From Muribaculaceae bacterium (lineage in GTDB: Bacteria; Bacteroidota; Bacteroidia; Bacteroidales; Muribaculaceae): 37,196 nucleotides of DNA. The translations under genes were made by a program, and so were the position numbers. Each line of letters begins with the position of its first letter. Within the stretch, counting starts at the first letter, position 1. The notes under the pieces were generated by a model that saw only the letters and a list, made by a program, of their open reading frames with translations, was not told the origin of the DNA and made no database searches. The stretch is from NCBI GenBank assembly GCA_017620715.1, contig JAGAUN010000043.1:1-37196 (forward strand), written 5' to 3'. Shown here in pieces: positions 16,527-25,576 of the stretch.

Positions 16527-19196
16527 ATGAAAATCACTTTTGAGATTCCTTTTGTCACTGCTGACGAGCAGATATTATATATCCACCTTGACTCCGCCGA
16601 AGTCAAAATCAAAAAAACAATGCAATGCTTGGACGGAGACGTGCAGACAGCTCTGCTTGAGTTGCCCGACCATGCCACCGAGCTGTCGTATCACTTTACC
16701 GTCGAAGGCCCCGACGGTCTAATACGCCGTGAATGGGGCGCGCCACACAAATTACGCGTTGCCAACGGCGTAGACCACGCTACCGTATGCGACCGCTGGC
16801 ACGACGAGCCATCCGACCGCCCGTTCCGTTCATCGGCTTTCACCGCCTGTATTTTCAACCGACACAACACTTACACACCCCCGACGATTTCGCCGGATAC
16901 GCTCACAATATGTGTTGAGGGCGCCACAGTTCCACCCGAGTGCGTGGTCGGCATTACCGGCGCGTGCGAGGCGTTGGGCAACTGGCAGCCGGAAAAAGCT
17001 ATAATTCTGAACGACAGCAGCTTCCCTACATTCCACATCTCAATAGAACGCGAGCATATAGCCGCCGGCACGGAATATAAGTTTATATTGCTCGATAAGG
17101 ACACTCATAAGCTGCTCGCATGGGAGCCGGGCGAAAACCGTGTACTGGAGATACCCGCCAAAAGTCAATCGCAGCCGACCGTTGCTGTTTGCAGCCTTTT
17201 TTTCAATAACCCCATGCAACCCTGGAGAGGCGCCGGCGTGGCCATACCGGTATTCTCTTTACGGAGCGAAAACGACTGGGGCGTAGGTGATTTTCTCGAT
17301 TTAAAGGAGATGGCCGACTGGGCCCATGCCACACATCAGCGTTTCATACAGCTACTGCCTGTCAACGACACTACAATGACGCGCACATGGACCGATTCAT
17401 ACCCCTATAACTCAATCTCCTGTTTTGCGCTTCACCCCATGTTTCTGCGTGCGCAGGAAGCAGGCACACTGAAGTCGGAGCAACGAATGGCCTTCTATAT
17501 CAACGAAGCTGCACGGCTCAACGCATTGCCGGCTGTTGATTACGAGGGCGCGTATCACCTCAAAGAACAATACACTCGCGAACTTTATGCCGAGCAGGGA
17601 GAACAAACCATTGCGTCCGATGAGTACAAGGCGTTTGTGGAGGCCAACTCACATTGGCTGCGGCCGTATGCCGCATTTTGCCTGCTACGCGACCGATACC
17701 GCACCGCCAACCATCGCCAATGGGAAGAATACGCACAGTATACTCCGAGCCGAATTGCGAAATTTATCAGCAATAATCAGTCAGAGATTCACTATATTTA
17801 TTTCATTCAGTATCACCTGCATCGCCAGCTCACAGAGGCAAAGCGGTACGCCCATTCGCTCGGCGTGGCGCTAAAGGGCGACATTCCAATCGGCATCTCA
17901 CCCGACAGCGTAGATGTATGGCTTTATCCCACCCTCTTCAACCTCGACGCCACTGCCGGTGCGCCGCCCGATGCTTTCGCCACGCTTGGCCAGAACTGGG
18001 GCTTCCCCACTTACAACTGGCATGAGATGGCCCGCGACAACTACACTTGGTGGAAACAACGTTTCCGCAAAATGGCCGAGTATTTCGATGCCTACCGCAT
18101 AGACCATCTACTCGGATTTTTCAGGATTTGGCAAATTCCCATCCGCGAGCTGCACGGACTTATGGGCCTGTTCAATCCCGCGTTGCCATTTACACCCGAG
18201 GAGATGTCGAGCCAATTCGGCTTCGATTTTCAAGCCCGCTTCATGACCACCCCCTACATTCGTAAGGAGATGATTCGGGAGATATTCGGCGACCTTGCCG
18301 ACGAAGTGCTCCACACCTGTCTCGACCTCTCGCCCGATGGCAGCGCGCTCACCCTCAAGCCCCGGTTCACCACTCAGCGACAGATAGCCTCATATTTTGC
18401 GGATGCGCCCGACGACCAACGCACACGGCGTCTCTGCTCCGGGCTTATGGAACTCGTTGACCAGGTGCTTTTCATCGAAGACCCCTATCAGCCCGGTAAA
18501 TATCATCCGCGCATCGACGGCTCCCATACATACGCATACAAAGCACTTCCGCGGCACCAGCAATGGTGTTACGACGCACTTTATCAGAACTTTTTCTACG
18601 AGCGCCACAACCACTTCTGGTACAGCAAAGCCATGGAGAAACTGCCCCCCGTAATCGACGCCACCAACATGCTCGTGTGCGGCGAAGACCTCGGCATGAT
18701 ACCGGCATGCGTACCCGAAGCCATGCACCGGCTAAAGATACTATCGCTCGAGCTCCAGAGAATGCCCAAGGGGCCGTACGAGACATTCGGCAACACATCA
18801 CGTTTCCCATATCTGTCGGTGTGCACCACCTCCACTCACGATATGTGCGGAATACGCCAGTGGTGGGAAGACAATCGCGAGCTTGCAAAGCAATATTACA
18901 CCGAGCAACTTCACCTCACCGGAGAGGCACCCTATTATGCCGAACCGGAGATATGTGCAGCCATAATTGAGAAGAACTTACAGTCGCCCTCAATGCTCTG
19001 CATACTGCCGCTTCAGGACTGGCTTGCCACTGACGGCACCCTACGGCGATGCGACCCGCGACAAGAGCAGATCAACGAGCCCTCAAATCCGCACAACTAC
19101 TGGCAATACCGCATGCACATCACCCTCAGCCAACTCCTCAACGCCCGCAACTTCAACCAACGCATCGCCCGGCTAATCGAATCTTCCGGCCGCTAA
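16527..19196 (+). CDS. malQ: 4-alpha-glucanotransferase with two starch-binding domains
   Basis: An 889-residue GH77 enzyme (amylomaltase) that disproportionates malto-oligosaccharides in the cytoplasm, feeding glycogen or starch breakdown. Two CBM20-like starch-binding domains come first (about residues 1-105 and 118-220; the second has GITGACEALGNWQPEKA). The GH77 barrel begins near PWRGAGVAIPVFSLRSENDW. Catalytic residues are visible: nucleophile Asp526 in YRIDH, acid/base Glu720 in CGEDLG and Asp772 in STHDMCGIRQWW. Length and domain order match the long MalQ type. The frame is open back to a TTG at 16485, but that lies inside the palindrome, so the ATG at 16527 is used. No other glycogen genes are adjacent. 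Confidence 0.93.
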   Translation: MKITFEIPFVTADEQILYIHLDSAEVKIKKTMQCLDGDVQTALLELPDHATELSYHFTVEGPDGLIRREWGAPHKLRVANGVDHATVCDRWHDEPSDRPFRSSAFTACIFNRHNTYTPPTISPDTLTICVEGATVPPECVVGITGACEALGNWQPEKAIILNDSSFPTFHISIEREHIAAGTEYKFILLDKDTHKLLAWEPGENRVLEIPAKSQSQPTVAVCSLFFNNPMQPWRGAGVAIPVFSLRSENDWGVGDFLDLKEMADWAHATHQRFIQLLPVNDTTMTRTWTDSYPYNSISCFALHPMFLRAQEAGTLKSEQRMAFYINEAARLNALPAVDYEGAYHLKEQYTRELYAEQGEQTIASDEYKAFVEANSHWLRPYAAFCLLRDRYRTANHRQWEEYAQYTPSRIAKFISNNQSEIHYIYFIQYHLHRQLTEAKRYAHSLGVALKGDIPIGISPDSVDVWLYPTLFNLDATAGAPPDAFATLGQNWGFPTYNWHEMARDNYTWWKQRFRKMAEYFDAYRIDHLLGFFRIWQIPIRELHGLMGLFNPALPFTPEEMSSQFGFDFQARFMTTPYIRKEMIREIFGDLADEVLHTCLDLSPDGSALTLKPRFTTQRQIASYFADAPDDQRTRRLCSGLMELVDQVLFIEDPYQPGKYHPRIDGSHTYAYKALPRHQQWCYDALYQNFFYERHNHFWYSKAMEKLPPVIDATNMLVCGEDLGMIPACVPEAMHRLKILSLELQRMPKGPYETFGNTSRFPYLSVCTTSTHDMCGIRQWWEDNRELAKQYYTEQLHLTGEAPYYAEPEICAAIIEKNLQSPSMLCILPLQDWLATDGTLRRCDPRQEQINEPSNPHNYWQYRMHITLSQLLNARNFNQRIARLIESSGR

Positions 19197-19219
19197 AAAC
19201 GACTAATTTCACTGCAACA

Positions 19220-19251
19220 CTTGCCCACTACAATATAAATTTATACTTTTG
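19220..19251 (+). promoter_or_regulatory. Promoter of the pyrE group
   Basis: TACTTTTG at 19244-19251 is a full -7 match; CTTG at 19220-19223 is a near-match to TTTG with 20-base spacing. The leader to the pyrE ATG would be about 66 bases. Confidence 0.55.
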
Positions 19252-19322
19252 CGTGGGATATAAGAATATCAAAGCCTAAAACCCGCCAAAATCTATTATC
19301 ACCCTCAAATCTACAACGTCAG

Positions 19323-19967
19323 ATGAAACAAGTTGACCGTCTATTAGCCGAAAAATTACTCAAAATTTCCGCAATCAAACTCCAGCCCGACCACCCTTTC
19401 ACATGGGCTTCAGGATGGAACTCACCTATATACACCGACAATCGCAAGACCTTGTCATATCCGGCCGTACGCAGCTTCATCAAAGTTGAGATGTGCCGCA
19501 TGATTCTCGAGACTTACGGCATGCCCGATGCTATAGCAGGCGTAGCCACCGGCGCCATAGCCATAGGCGCATTGGTAGCTGACACCCTCGGCCTCCCCTA
19601 CGTATATGTCCGCTCCACTCCCAAAGATCACGGATTGGAGAATCTTATCGAGGGTAATCTCACTCCCGGCCAGAAGGTTGTGGTAATCGAAGACCTCATT
19701 TCAACCGGCGGCAGCTCTCTCAAAGCGGTCGAAGCAATCCGCGCCGCAGGCTGCACAGTGCTCGGCATGACATCAATCTTCAACTACGGTTTCCCCGTGG
19801 CCGCCGACCGCTTCAAAGAGGCCGAGGTGCACGTAGTGTCACTGAGCAACTACTCCGCAATGCTCGAAGCTGCTCTTGAAGCCAACTTCATTGCCGCCGA
19901 AGAGCTCGCCACCCTACGCAAATGGCGCCAAGACCCTGCCAACTGGAGCATCCACACCGATCTTTGA
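19323..19967 (+). CDS. pyrE: Orotate phosphoribosyltransferase
   Basis: A 214-residue enzyme that joins orotate to PRPP to make orotidine monophosphate in pyrimidine synthesis. Family features are FTWASGWNSPIYTDNRKTL near the start (orotate-site segment), ATGAIAIGALVADTLGLPYVYVR in two pieces of the core, the flexible-loop lysine region RSTPKDHG, and the PRPP-binding motif VVVIEDLISTGGSS. Length is as expected. It leads a likely three-gene group, followed after 69 bases by an SRPBCC-fold gene and then a Rieske-like lipoprotein. Confidence 0.93.
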   Translation: MKQVDRLLAEKLLKISAIKLQPDHPFTWASGWNSPIYTDNRKTLSYPAVRSFIKVEMCRMILETYGMPDAIAGVATGAIAIGALVADTLGLPYVYVRSTPKDHGLENLIEGNLTPGQKVVVIEDLISTGGSSLKAVEAIRAAGCTVLGMTSIFNYGFPVAADRFKEAEVHVVSLSNYSAMLEAALEANFIAAEELATLRKWRQDPANWSIHTDL

Positions 19968-20036
19968 TGCACGTGGCCCCGAGTGGATGGCCACAATCCC
20001 TTTTGCAGCAAGAAATCAACCAAGCACAAATCCATT

Positions 20037-20459
20037 ATGACCACATATTCCGGCAAACCGGCTATCGTAAATCAGCCGCAGCAGCAACTCTACGACAAGA
20101 TAAGCAACCTGTCATCGTTTCAGGAACGCCTCGATGCAATGCCACAGGAGGTTAAAGACCGCCTCGGCGAAGTGAGCTTTTCCGACGACAAGATACTCAT
20201 CAACGCTCCCGCAGTAGGCCAGATAACCTTTGCCGTCTCTGAAAAAATAGCTCCCTCGCTCCTTAAGCTCACAGCCGAAAATTCACCCGTACCATTCTTC
20301 ATCTCCATGCATCTAAACCCCGAGTCGGAGGCCACTACCCGCGTAAGCACCGACCTTGAGGTAGAGATTCCGCTGATGCTGCGGCCCATGGTAGGCAGCA
20401 AACTTCAGGAGGCTGCCGACAAATTCTCAGAGATGTTCACCACCCTCTTCGGCAACTGA
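20037..20459 (+). CDS. SRPBCC/START-fold small protein
   Basis: A 140-residue soluble protein. After an N-terminal strand (KPAIVNQPQQQLYDKISNLS) come a helix and alternating strands (EVSFSDDKILINAPAVGQI, FAVSEKIAPSLLKLTAENSP) and a final long helix (KLQEAADKFSEMFTTLF). This order fits the START-like SRPBCC fold, which forms a hydrophobic cavity for lipids or other ligands. The ligand is unknown. ATG at 20037 is preferred over an in-frame ATG at 19983, because the extra 18 residues are basic and unlike the fold. It is 11 bases before the next gene. Confidence 0.7.
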   Translation: MTTYSGKPAIVNQPQQQLYDKISNLSSFQERLDAMPQEVKDRLGEVSFSDDKILINAPAVGQITFAVSEKIAPSLLKLTAENSPVPFFISMHLNPESEATTRVSTDLEVEIPLMLRPMVGSKLQEAADKFSEMFTTLFGN

Positions 20460-20470
20460 CCATCGGGCAC

Positions 20471-20974
20471 ATGCGTCGCTACAATATCCTCCTCCTTCTG
20501 CTCGCACTACTTATCAGCACCACATCGTGCGAAGATATCGACAATCATCGCCTGCCGCCGGTAGCCGTAAATATTGTATTCTCCACCCTCGGCGACTGGA
20601 CAACCTACGGTGTGGCCGGCCCCGGACAATCGCGCCAGTTCATCAAGGCAGAGCGCATCCCTGCCGGATATTTTTATAAAGAATCTGAGTTTACCGGATT
20701 TGGCGGCGTACTGCTCCTGTGCGACCCCAACGGTTCATACACCGCTTTCGACCTTGCCTGCCCGGTAGAATGCAGAGCCAACATACGCGTTGAGTGGGAG
20801 ACCGGCACGCAACAAGCCGGCATAATGCGGTGTCCCGTGTGCGGTAGCCGTTACGACGTATATAGTTATGGCACTGCAGTGAGCGGCAAAGCCCTCGAAT
20901 ACAAATACGGTCTCGAACCCTACCATGTAGTGGTAGGCAACAGCGCCCCTCCATACGCCGCAGTAATGCGCTAA
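20471..20974 (+). CDS. Rieske-like lipoprotein with four cysteines in place of Cys2His2
   Basis: A 167-residue protein with a lipoprotein signal (LLLLLALLISTTSC; Cys20 probably lipidated). The C-terminal half resembles a Rieske domain: AFDLACPVEC (residues 92-101), then MRCPVCGSRYDVYSYGTAVSG (split here as MRCPVCGSRYDV and GTAVSG) and a closing strand. Normal Rieske proteins use CxH and CxxH. Here the second pair is Cys121/Cys124 and the first His position is Val99, with Cys97 and Cys101 available, so four Cys could bind iron or zinc. It is probably anchored in the envelope. Function is unknown. A degenerate Rieske with no metal is the main alternative. Confidence 0.6.
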   Translation: MRRYNILLLLLALLISTTSCEDIDNHRLPPVAVNIVFSTLGDWTTYGVAGPGQSRQFIKAERIPAGYFYKESEFTGFGGVLLLCDPNGSYTAFDLACPVECRANIRVEWETGTQQAGIMRCPVCGSRYDVYSYGTAVSGKALEYKYGLEPYHVVVGNSAPPYAAVMR

Positions 20975-20984
20975 CGCTCAGCAA

Positions 20985-21737
20985 TCAGTATTGTACGTTC
21001 CAGAGGTAGAGGGCGTGGGCGGGCATTGAGGTACCGGCGCTGCAACGGTTAGCGTCACGTATTACTTGAGCAAATCCCTCTACGCTGAGTCGACCGCGGC
21101 CAACTTCTACAAGAGTACCAACTACGGCACGTACCATGTTGCGCAAAAAGCGGTCGGCCGTAATCTCGAAATAATACACCCCCTCGTGCTCGCTCTTATG
21201 CCAACGGGCATGGGTTACGTTGCAGATATTTGTACGACTGTCAGAATGAAGTTTGGCAAATGACGTGAAGTCGGATGTGTGAAGTAGTAGTTCGGCAGCC
21301 CGGTTCATAGCATCGAAATCAAGATTACGCGATGCTTTCCATGCAAGTCCGTTAAAGAATGGCGATTTATATGTGAGAGCATAATAGCGGTACGTGCGCC
21401 ATTTGGCATCGAAGCGTGCATGGGCGTGGTCGGCCACCCGCTCTATATTGTAAATAGCTATGTCACGACCTACTATAGCATTGAGTTTGTCGACGAGCAA
21501 CTTAGTGTCTTGAGCGAATTTGCTTTGGTCAGACATATCGAAATGCGCGGTCATGTGCCGTGCGCTCACGCCTGCATCGGTGCGCCCGGCGCCAACAATC
21601 GGTGTAGAGCAACGGAGCAACATGGCAAGTGCATCTTCAATGGTCTGCTGCACCGACACATCATGTGGCTGAATCTGCCAGCCGTGGAAGTTAGCACCGT
21701 TGTATGCAAGATGCATGAAGTAACGGCCCATGGGCAT
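20985..21737 (-). CDS. truA: tRNA pseudouridine synthase A
   Basis: A 250-residue enzyme that converts uridines 38-40 of the tRNA anticodon arm to pseudouridine. The N-terminus MHLAYNGANFHGWQIQP and the catalytic motif GAGRTDAGVSARH (nucleophile Asp54) are diagnostic; FLRNMVRAVVGTLVEVGRG is the C-terminal conserved helix. The ATG at 21737 shares a base with the speA stop (TGATG), so translation is coupled to arginine decarboxylase. An internal Met at residue 3 is an equally good protein start. It converges on the Rieske-like lipoprotein gene with a 10-base gap. Confidence 0.95.
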   Translation of the reverse strand: MPMGRYFMHLAYNGANFHGWQIQPHDVSVQQTIEDALAMLLRCSTPIVGAGRTDAGVSARHMTAHFDMSDQSKFAQDTKLLVDKLNAIVGRDIAIYNIERVADHAHARFDAKWRTYRYYALTYKSPFFNGLAWKASRNLDFDAMNRAAELLLHTSDFTSFAKLHSDSRTNICNVTHARWHKSEHEGVYYFEITADRFLRNMVRAVVGTLVEVGRGRLSVEGFAQVIRDANRCSAGTSMPAHALYLWNVQY

Positions 21738-23635
21738 CAGTCTTTCTCGAGATATGTGTAGCCGTAAAGGCCCGAGCGATAGTTGGAGAGGAATTCACGG
21801 CCCTCTTCGGGAGATATATGGCCGGCTTTCATTGAAGCTGTAACCCATGTCTCTACGTTGCGCACAAGACGTTTGGGGTTGAACTGCACATAGTCGAGCA
21901 CATCGGCCACCGTTTCTCCGTCAATCACTTTGTCTATCTCGTAATGGTCTTTGTACACACTTATATGCACGGCGTTGGTGTCGCCAAACAGATTGTGCAT
22001 ATCGCCGAGTATCTCCTGGTATGCGCCTACGAGGAATACACCCATATAATAGGGCTCGGTGCCGCGAAGCGAGTGCACCGGAAGCGACTCCGATATGCCG
22101 TGACTGGTAATGAAATGATTGATTTTGCCGTCGGAATCGCAAGTAATATCCTGTATGGTGCAGGTGCGGTCGGGGCGTTCGTCTAATCGCGACAGCGGTA
22201 TGATGGGGAAGACCTGATCAATTGCCCACGAGTCGGTAAGCGACTGAAACAGGGAGAAGTTGCAGAAGTATTTATCAGGAATCATGCGCGCTATCTTGCG
22301 CAACTCCTCAGGCGGATGCTTCATGCTCTTGGCTATGTCGCCCACTTCGCGCGCTACCGACCAAAACAGTTTTTCAATCTGGGCACGCGTGCGCAGATCG
22401 AGCATGCCGAGGTTGAAGAGGTCGAGAGCTTCCTCGCGAATCTGCAGAGCATCGTGCCAACTCTCAAAGAGGCCCGACTGGTCGAGTTTATCCCAAATAG
22501 TATAGAGTTCACGGGTGAGCTCATGATCATCGGGAGTTATCTCCTCATCGTCGTTCCACTGGGGCAACTGTGTAGTTTCGAGCACTTCGAGCACAAGCAC
22601 CGAGTGATGAGCTGTGAGCGACCGCCCGCTCTCATTTATGATATTGGGCTGAGGAATATCATTTTTTGTACATGCATCAACAATTGCCGAAACGGCATCG
22701 TTGGCATACTCCTGTATCGAGTAATTCATGGAGCTCTCGGAGGCCGAATTGCGGGTGCCGTCGTAGTCTACTCCCAGACCGCCGCCTATATCCACAAAAT
22801 CGATATTGAAGCCCGATTTCGACAACTGCACATAATATTGCACAGCTTCGCGCAAGGCGTTTTTAATACGCCGTATTTTTGTTACCTGGCTACCTATATG
22901 GAAGTGTATTAGTTTGAGATAATCCTGGAGCTTATACTTGGTAAGGAAATCGAGCGCTTCAAGAAGCTCGCTCGAGTTGAGACCGAACTTCGACTGGTCG
23001 CCACCCGACTCTTCCCATTTGCCCGAGCCGGCCGAAGCGAGTTTGATGCGTATACCCACATTGGGGGTAATACGGAGACGTTTTGCCACTTTGGCTATCA
23101 GCTTAAGCTCGTTGAGCTTCTCAACTACGAGGAATATACGCCGGCCCATTTTCTGAGCCAAGAGAGCCAACTCCACGAATTTTTCATCCTTATAGCCGTT
23201 GCATATTATCAAGGCATTGTCGGCAATATTGGTGGCAAGCACCGCGTGGAGCTCGGGCTTGGAACCGGCTTCCAGACCGATATTGAACTTACGGCCGTGG
23301 CTCACAAGCTCCTCCACCACAGGACGCATCTGATTGACCTTGATGGGATAAATCACAAAGTTCTCGCCTTTGTAGTCGTATTGCTCGGATGCCTTTTTGA
23401 AACAATTGGAAATCTTCTCAATGCGATTGTCGAGGATATCGGGAAAACGCAGCAGTACGGGCGATGAAACATCGCGCACCTGCAATTCGTCCATCAGCTC
23501 CTTGAGGTCGACCGACGCATGGCCCTGACGGGGTGTCACTGTAACATGTCCTTTTTCATTGACAGAGAAATAGTTGAGACCCCAACCGTTGATATTATAC
23601 AATTCGGCGCTATCTTCTGATTTCCACTTTCTCAT
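21737..23635 (-). CDS. speA: Biosynthetic arginine decarboxylase
   Basis: A 632-residue PLP enzyme that decarboxylates arginine to agmatine, the first step from arginine to putrescine and spermidine. The PLP lysine is in FVIYPIKVNQMRPVVEEL (Lys99). Other motifs are GLEAGSKPELHAVLA, LIHFHIGSQVT, DIGGGLGVDYDG, and NIINESGRSLTAHHSVL (PLP phosphate and substrate binding). The C-terminal part with SLFQSLTDSWAIDQVFPIIP matches the SpeA family. Length is typical. truA follows with a one-base overlap. A minus-strand promoter lies at 23670-23702. Confidence 0.95.
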   Translation of the reverse strand: MRKWKSEDSAELYNINGWGLNYFSVNEKGHVTVTPRQGHASVDLKELMDELQVRDVSSPVLLRFPDILDNRIEKISNCFKKASEQYDYKGENFVIYPIKVNQMRPVVEELVSHGRKFNIGLEAGSKPELHAVLATNIADNALIICNGYKDEKFVELALLAQKMGRRIFLVVEKLNELKLIAKVAKRLRITPNVGIRIKLASAGSGKWEESGGDQSKFGLNSSELLEALDFLTKYKLQDYLKLIHFHIGSQVTKIRRIKNALREAVQYYVQLSKSGFNIDFVDIGGGLGVDYDGTRNSASESSMNYSIQEYANDAVSAIVDACTKNDIPQPNIINESGRSLTAHHSVLVLEVLETTQLPQWNDDEEITPDDHELTRELYTIWDKLDQSGLFESWHDALQIREEALDLFNLGMLDLRTRAQIEKLFWSVAREVGDIAKSMKHPPEELRKIARMIPDKYFCNFSLFQSLTDSWAIDQVFPIIPLSRLDERPDRTCTIQDITCDSDGKINHFITSHGISESLPVHSLRGTEPYYMGVFLVGAYQEILGDMHNLFGDTNAVHISVYKDHYEIDKVIDGETVADVLDYVQFNPKRLVRNVETWVTASMKAGHISPEEGREFLSNYRSGLYGYTYLEKD

Positions 23636-23669
23636 TTACCAATATCTGTTAAATCTTAATAAATACCCC

Positions 23670-23702
23670 CAAAGGTAGTGAAATTTCGGTATACAAGCCA
23701 AT
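23670..23702 (-). promoter_or_regulatory. Promoter of the speA-truA unit
   Basis: On the minus strand TACCTTTG (23677-23670) is a full -7 match, with ATTG (23702-23699) 21 bases upstream as an imperfect -33 element. The leader to the speA ATG would be about 28 bases. Confidence 0.55.
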
Positions 23703-23742
23703 TTATTGCACCCGATTGATGCCTTAATCGGAAATTAAGATG

Positions 23743-23750
23743 TATATTTG
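23743..23750 (+). promoter_or_regulatory. Promoter -7 element for the OmpA/TPR lipoprotein gene
   Basis: TATATTTG is a full TAnnTTTG match 77 bases before the ATG at 23828. A -33 element is not clear. It is divergent from the speA promoter about 65 bases away. Confidence 0.5.
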
Positions 23751-23827
23751 CAGAGTGTGGTTGCATACTACAGACAATCCTCATAGGCCAATTCATCAAC
23801 TATTTAATTATACCACATTCTATTTTT

Positions 23828-25498
23828 ATGAAAAAAAACCTTTTCTTTCCGCTCGCCTGCGCATGCACCCTTATGCTTGCAGGTTGTAATGGCAAGATGA
23901 AGCCTTTTCAGGCCGATTACTTCTCGACCAACCCCAATCCGTTGGAACTCGTAGGCCAGAACGTACCGGCAACTGTAACTGCCAACATCCCCGCCAAGTT
24001 CTTCAAAAAAAATGCCCAGGTTACCGTAACACCTACCTTGGTGTATGGTGAGAACGAAACTGTTTCCACTCCCTACGCACTTCAGGGCGAAAACGTACGC
24101 GGCAACGCTACCACCGTCAACTACAACAACGGCGGTGTAGTGACCATCCCCGTAAACTACCTATACCAGCCCGCAATGCAAAAGAGCGAGCTCTTCCTCG
24201 ACTTCACCGTCACTCAGGGCAAGAAGCAGTATGTGCTTCCCCGTGTGAAAGTTGCCGACGGTGTCATCGCCACTTCCGACCTCGCTTCAGCTGCCGCCGT
24301 ATCGCCCGCTGCCGCCAAAGACGCTTTCCAGCAGATTATAAATCAGCGCTATTCGGCCGACATCCACTTCCTTATCAATCAGGCAGTGCTTCGTCCGAGC
24401 GAGCTCAGCACCGGCGAAATGGTTGAGCTCCGCGACATGCTCGTTGCTACCCGCGACGCAGACTCTCTGGTATTGCGTGAAATCAATATCGACTCTTACG
24501 CATCGCCCGAAGGCGCTCTTGACTTCAACGCTCGTCTTGCCGAGAACCGTCAAAACACTACCGATAACTACCTCCAGAGACAGCTCAAAAAAGACAAAAT
24601 CACAGAGTTCGGCGAACTCACATCGCAGTTCACAGCCGAAGACTGGGAAGGCTTCCAGAAACTCGTTGCTGCAAGCAACATTCAGGACAAAGAGCTTATC
24701 CTCAACGTTCTTCAGATGTACAAAGACCCCGAGGAGCGCGAACGCGAAATCCGTAACCTCGCTACTGTATTCGAAGCACTTGCCGACGAGATTCTTCCTC
24801 AACTCCGTCGCTCACGCATCACTGCATCTATCGACGTGATTGGCAAGACCAACGAAGAAATCAACGCTTTAGTTGACTCTGATCCCTCGAAACTCTCTGT
24901 TGAAGAGCTCCTCTACGCAGGCACTCTCACCAACGATCCGGCCCGCAAGCAGAAAATCTATGAGGCTGTAGTAAAATACTATCCCAACGATTATCGCGGC
25001 TACAACAACCTCGGCATGGTTAACTACGCTCTCGGCGACTACGCTGCCGCTTCGGCCAATCTTGCCAAGGCCTCTCAGCTTTCACCCTCAAGCAAAGAGG
25101 TCAACATGAACCAGGGTCTGCTTTCGCTGCTCAACAAAGACTTCTCGGCTGCCAACCGTTCGTTCAGCAACGCTGCCGGTCTTGACGGTCTCGGCGATGC
25201 ACTCGGTGTATATTACCTTAACCAGGGCGACAATGCCGCTGCCGTTAAAGCATTCGGTTCGAGCAAGACCAACAACGCCGCTCTTGCCAAGATTCTTACC
25301 AAAGACTACGCAGGCGCTAGCTCAACCCTTTCTTCTATCGCAACTCCCGATGCCGTTACCTACTACCTTACCGCTATAGTAGGCGCCCGCACCAACAACG
25401 CCAACATGGTGAAAGAAAACCTCGCCAAGGCTATCAAACTCGATCCCTCATTGGCAGCCCGTGCAGCCAACGATCTTGAGTTCGCCCGCTTCAAATAA
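23828..25498 (+). CDS. OmpA-like/TPR lipoprotein
   Basis: A 556-residue envelope protein. The signal ends LMLAGC, with Cys20 the lipid-modified residue. Residues about 25-150 form a beta-rich domain. The centre contains an OmpA-type peptidoglycan-associated segment (DIHFLINQAVLRPSEL, then INIDSYASPEGALDFNARL). The C-terminal 180 residues are TPR-like helical repeats (YRGYNNLGMVNYALGDYAAA, KEVNMNQGLLSLLNKDF). Codon use is strongly biased toward one set of synonymous codons compared with neighbours, which suggests high expression. It is flanked by its own promoter and a terminator at 25526-25556. It probably links the outer membrane to peptidoglycan and recruits partners through the TPRs; that role is inferred. 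Confidence 0.8.
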   Translation: MKKNLFFPLACACTLMLAGCNGKMKPFQADYFSTNPNPLELVGQNVPATVTANIPAKFFKKNAQVTVTPTLVYGENETVSTPYALQGENVRGNATTVNYNNGGVVTIPVNYLYQPAMQKSELFLDFTVTQGKKQYVLPRVKVADGVIATSDLASAAAVSPAAAKDAFQQIINQRYSADIHFLINQAVLRPSELSTGEMVELRDMLVATRDADSLVLREINIDSYASPEGALDFNARLAENRQNTTDNYLQRQLKKDKITEFGELTSQFTAEDWEGFQKLVAASNIQDKELILNVLQMYKDPEEREREIRNLATVFEALADEILPQLRRSRITASIDVIGKTNEEINALVDSDPSKLSVEELLYAGTLTNDPARKQKIYEAVVKYYPNDYRGYNNLGMVNYALGDYAAASANLAKASQLSPSSKEVNMNQGLLSLLNKDFSAANRSFSNAAGLDGLGDALGVYYLNQGDNAAAVKAFGSSKTNNAALAKILTKDYAGASSTLSSIATPDAVTYYLTAIVGARTNNANMVKENLAKAIKLDPSLAARAANDLEFARFK

Positions 25499-25525
25499 TA
25501 GGAACCGAACTTAACAAAATATGCC

Positions 25526-25556
25526 GCAGGCCGGCTCCATAATGGAGTCGGCCTGC
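25526..25556. terminator. Bidirectional terminator between convergent genes
   Basis: GCAGGCCGGCTCCA (25526-25539) pairs with TGGAGTCGGCCTGC (25543-25556) with one G-T pair and a 3-base loop, followed by a T-rich stretch. It lies 28 bases past the OmpA/TPR gene and 21 bases past the stop of the convergent transporter. Confidence 0.8.
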
Positions 25557-25576
25557 TTATTTATTATGCTGACAAG

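Noticed and set aside
18390..18970. Long overlapping open frames on both strands inside malQ
   Set aside because: They are low-complexity Arg/Cys/Trp-rich translations of the malQ codons in other frames, with no family features or start signals.
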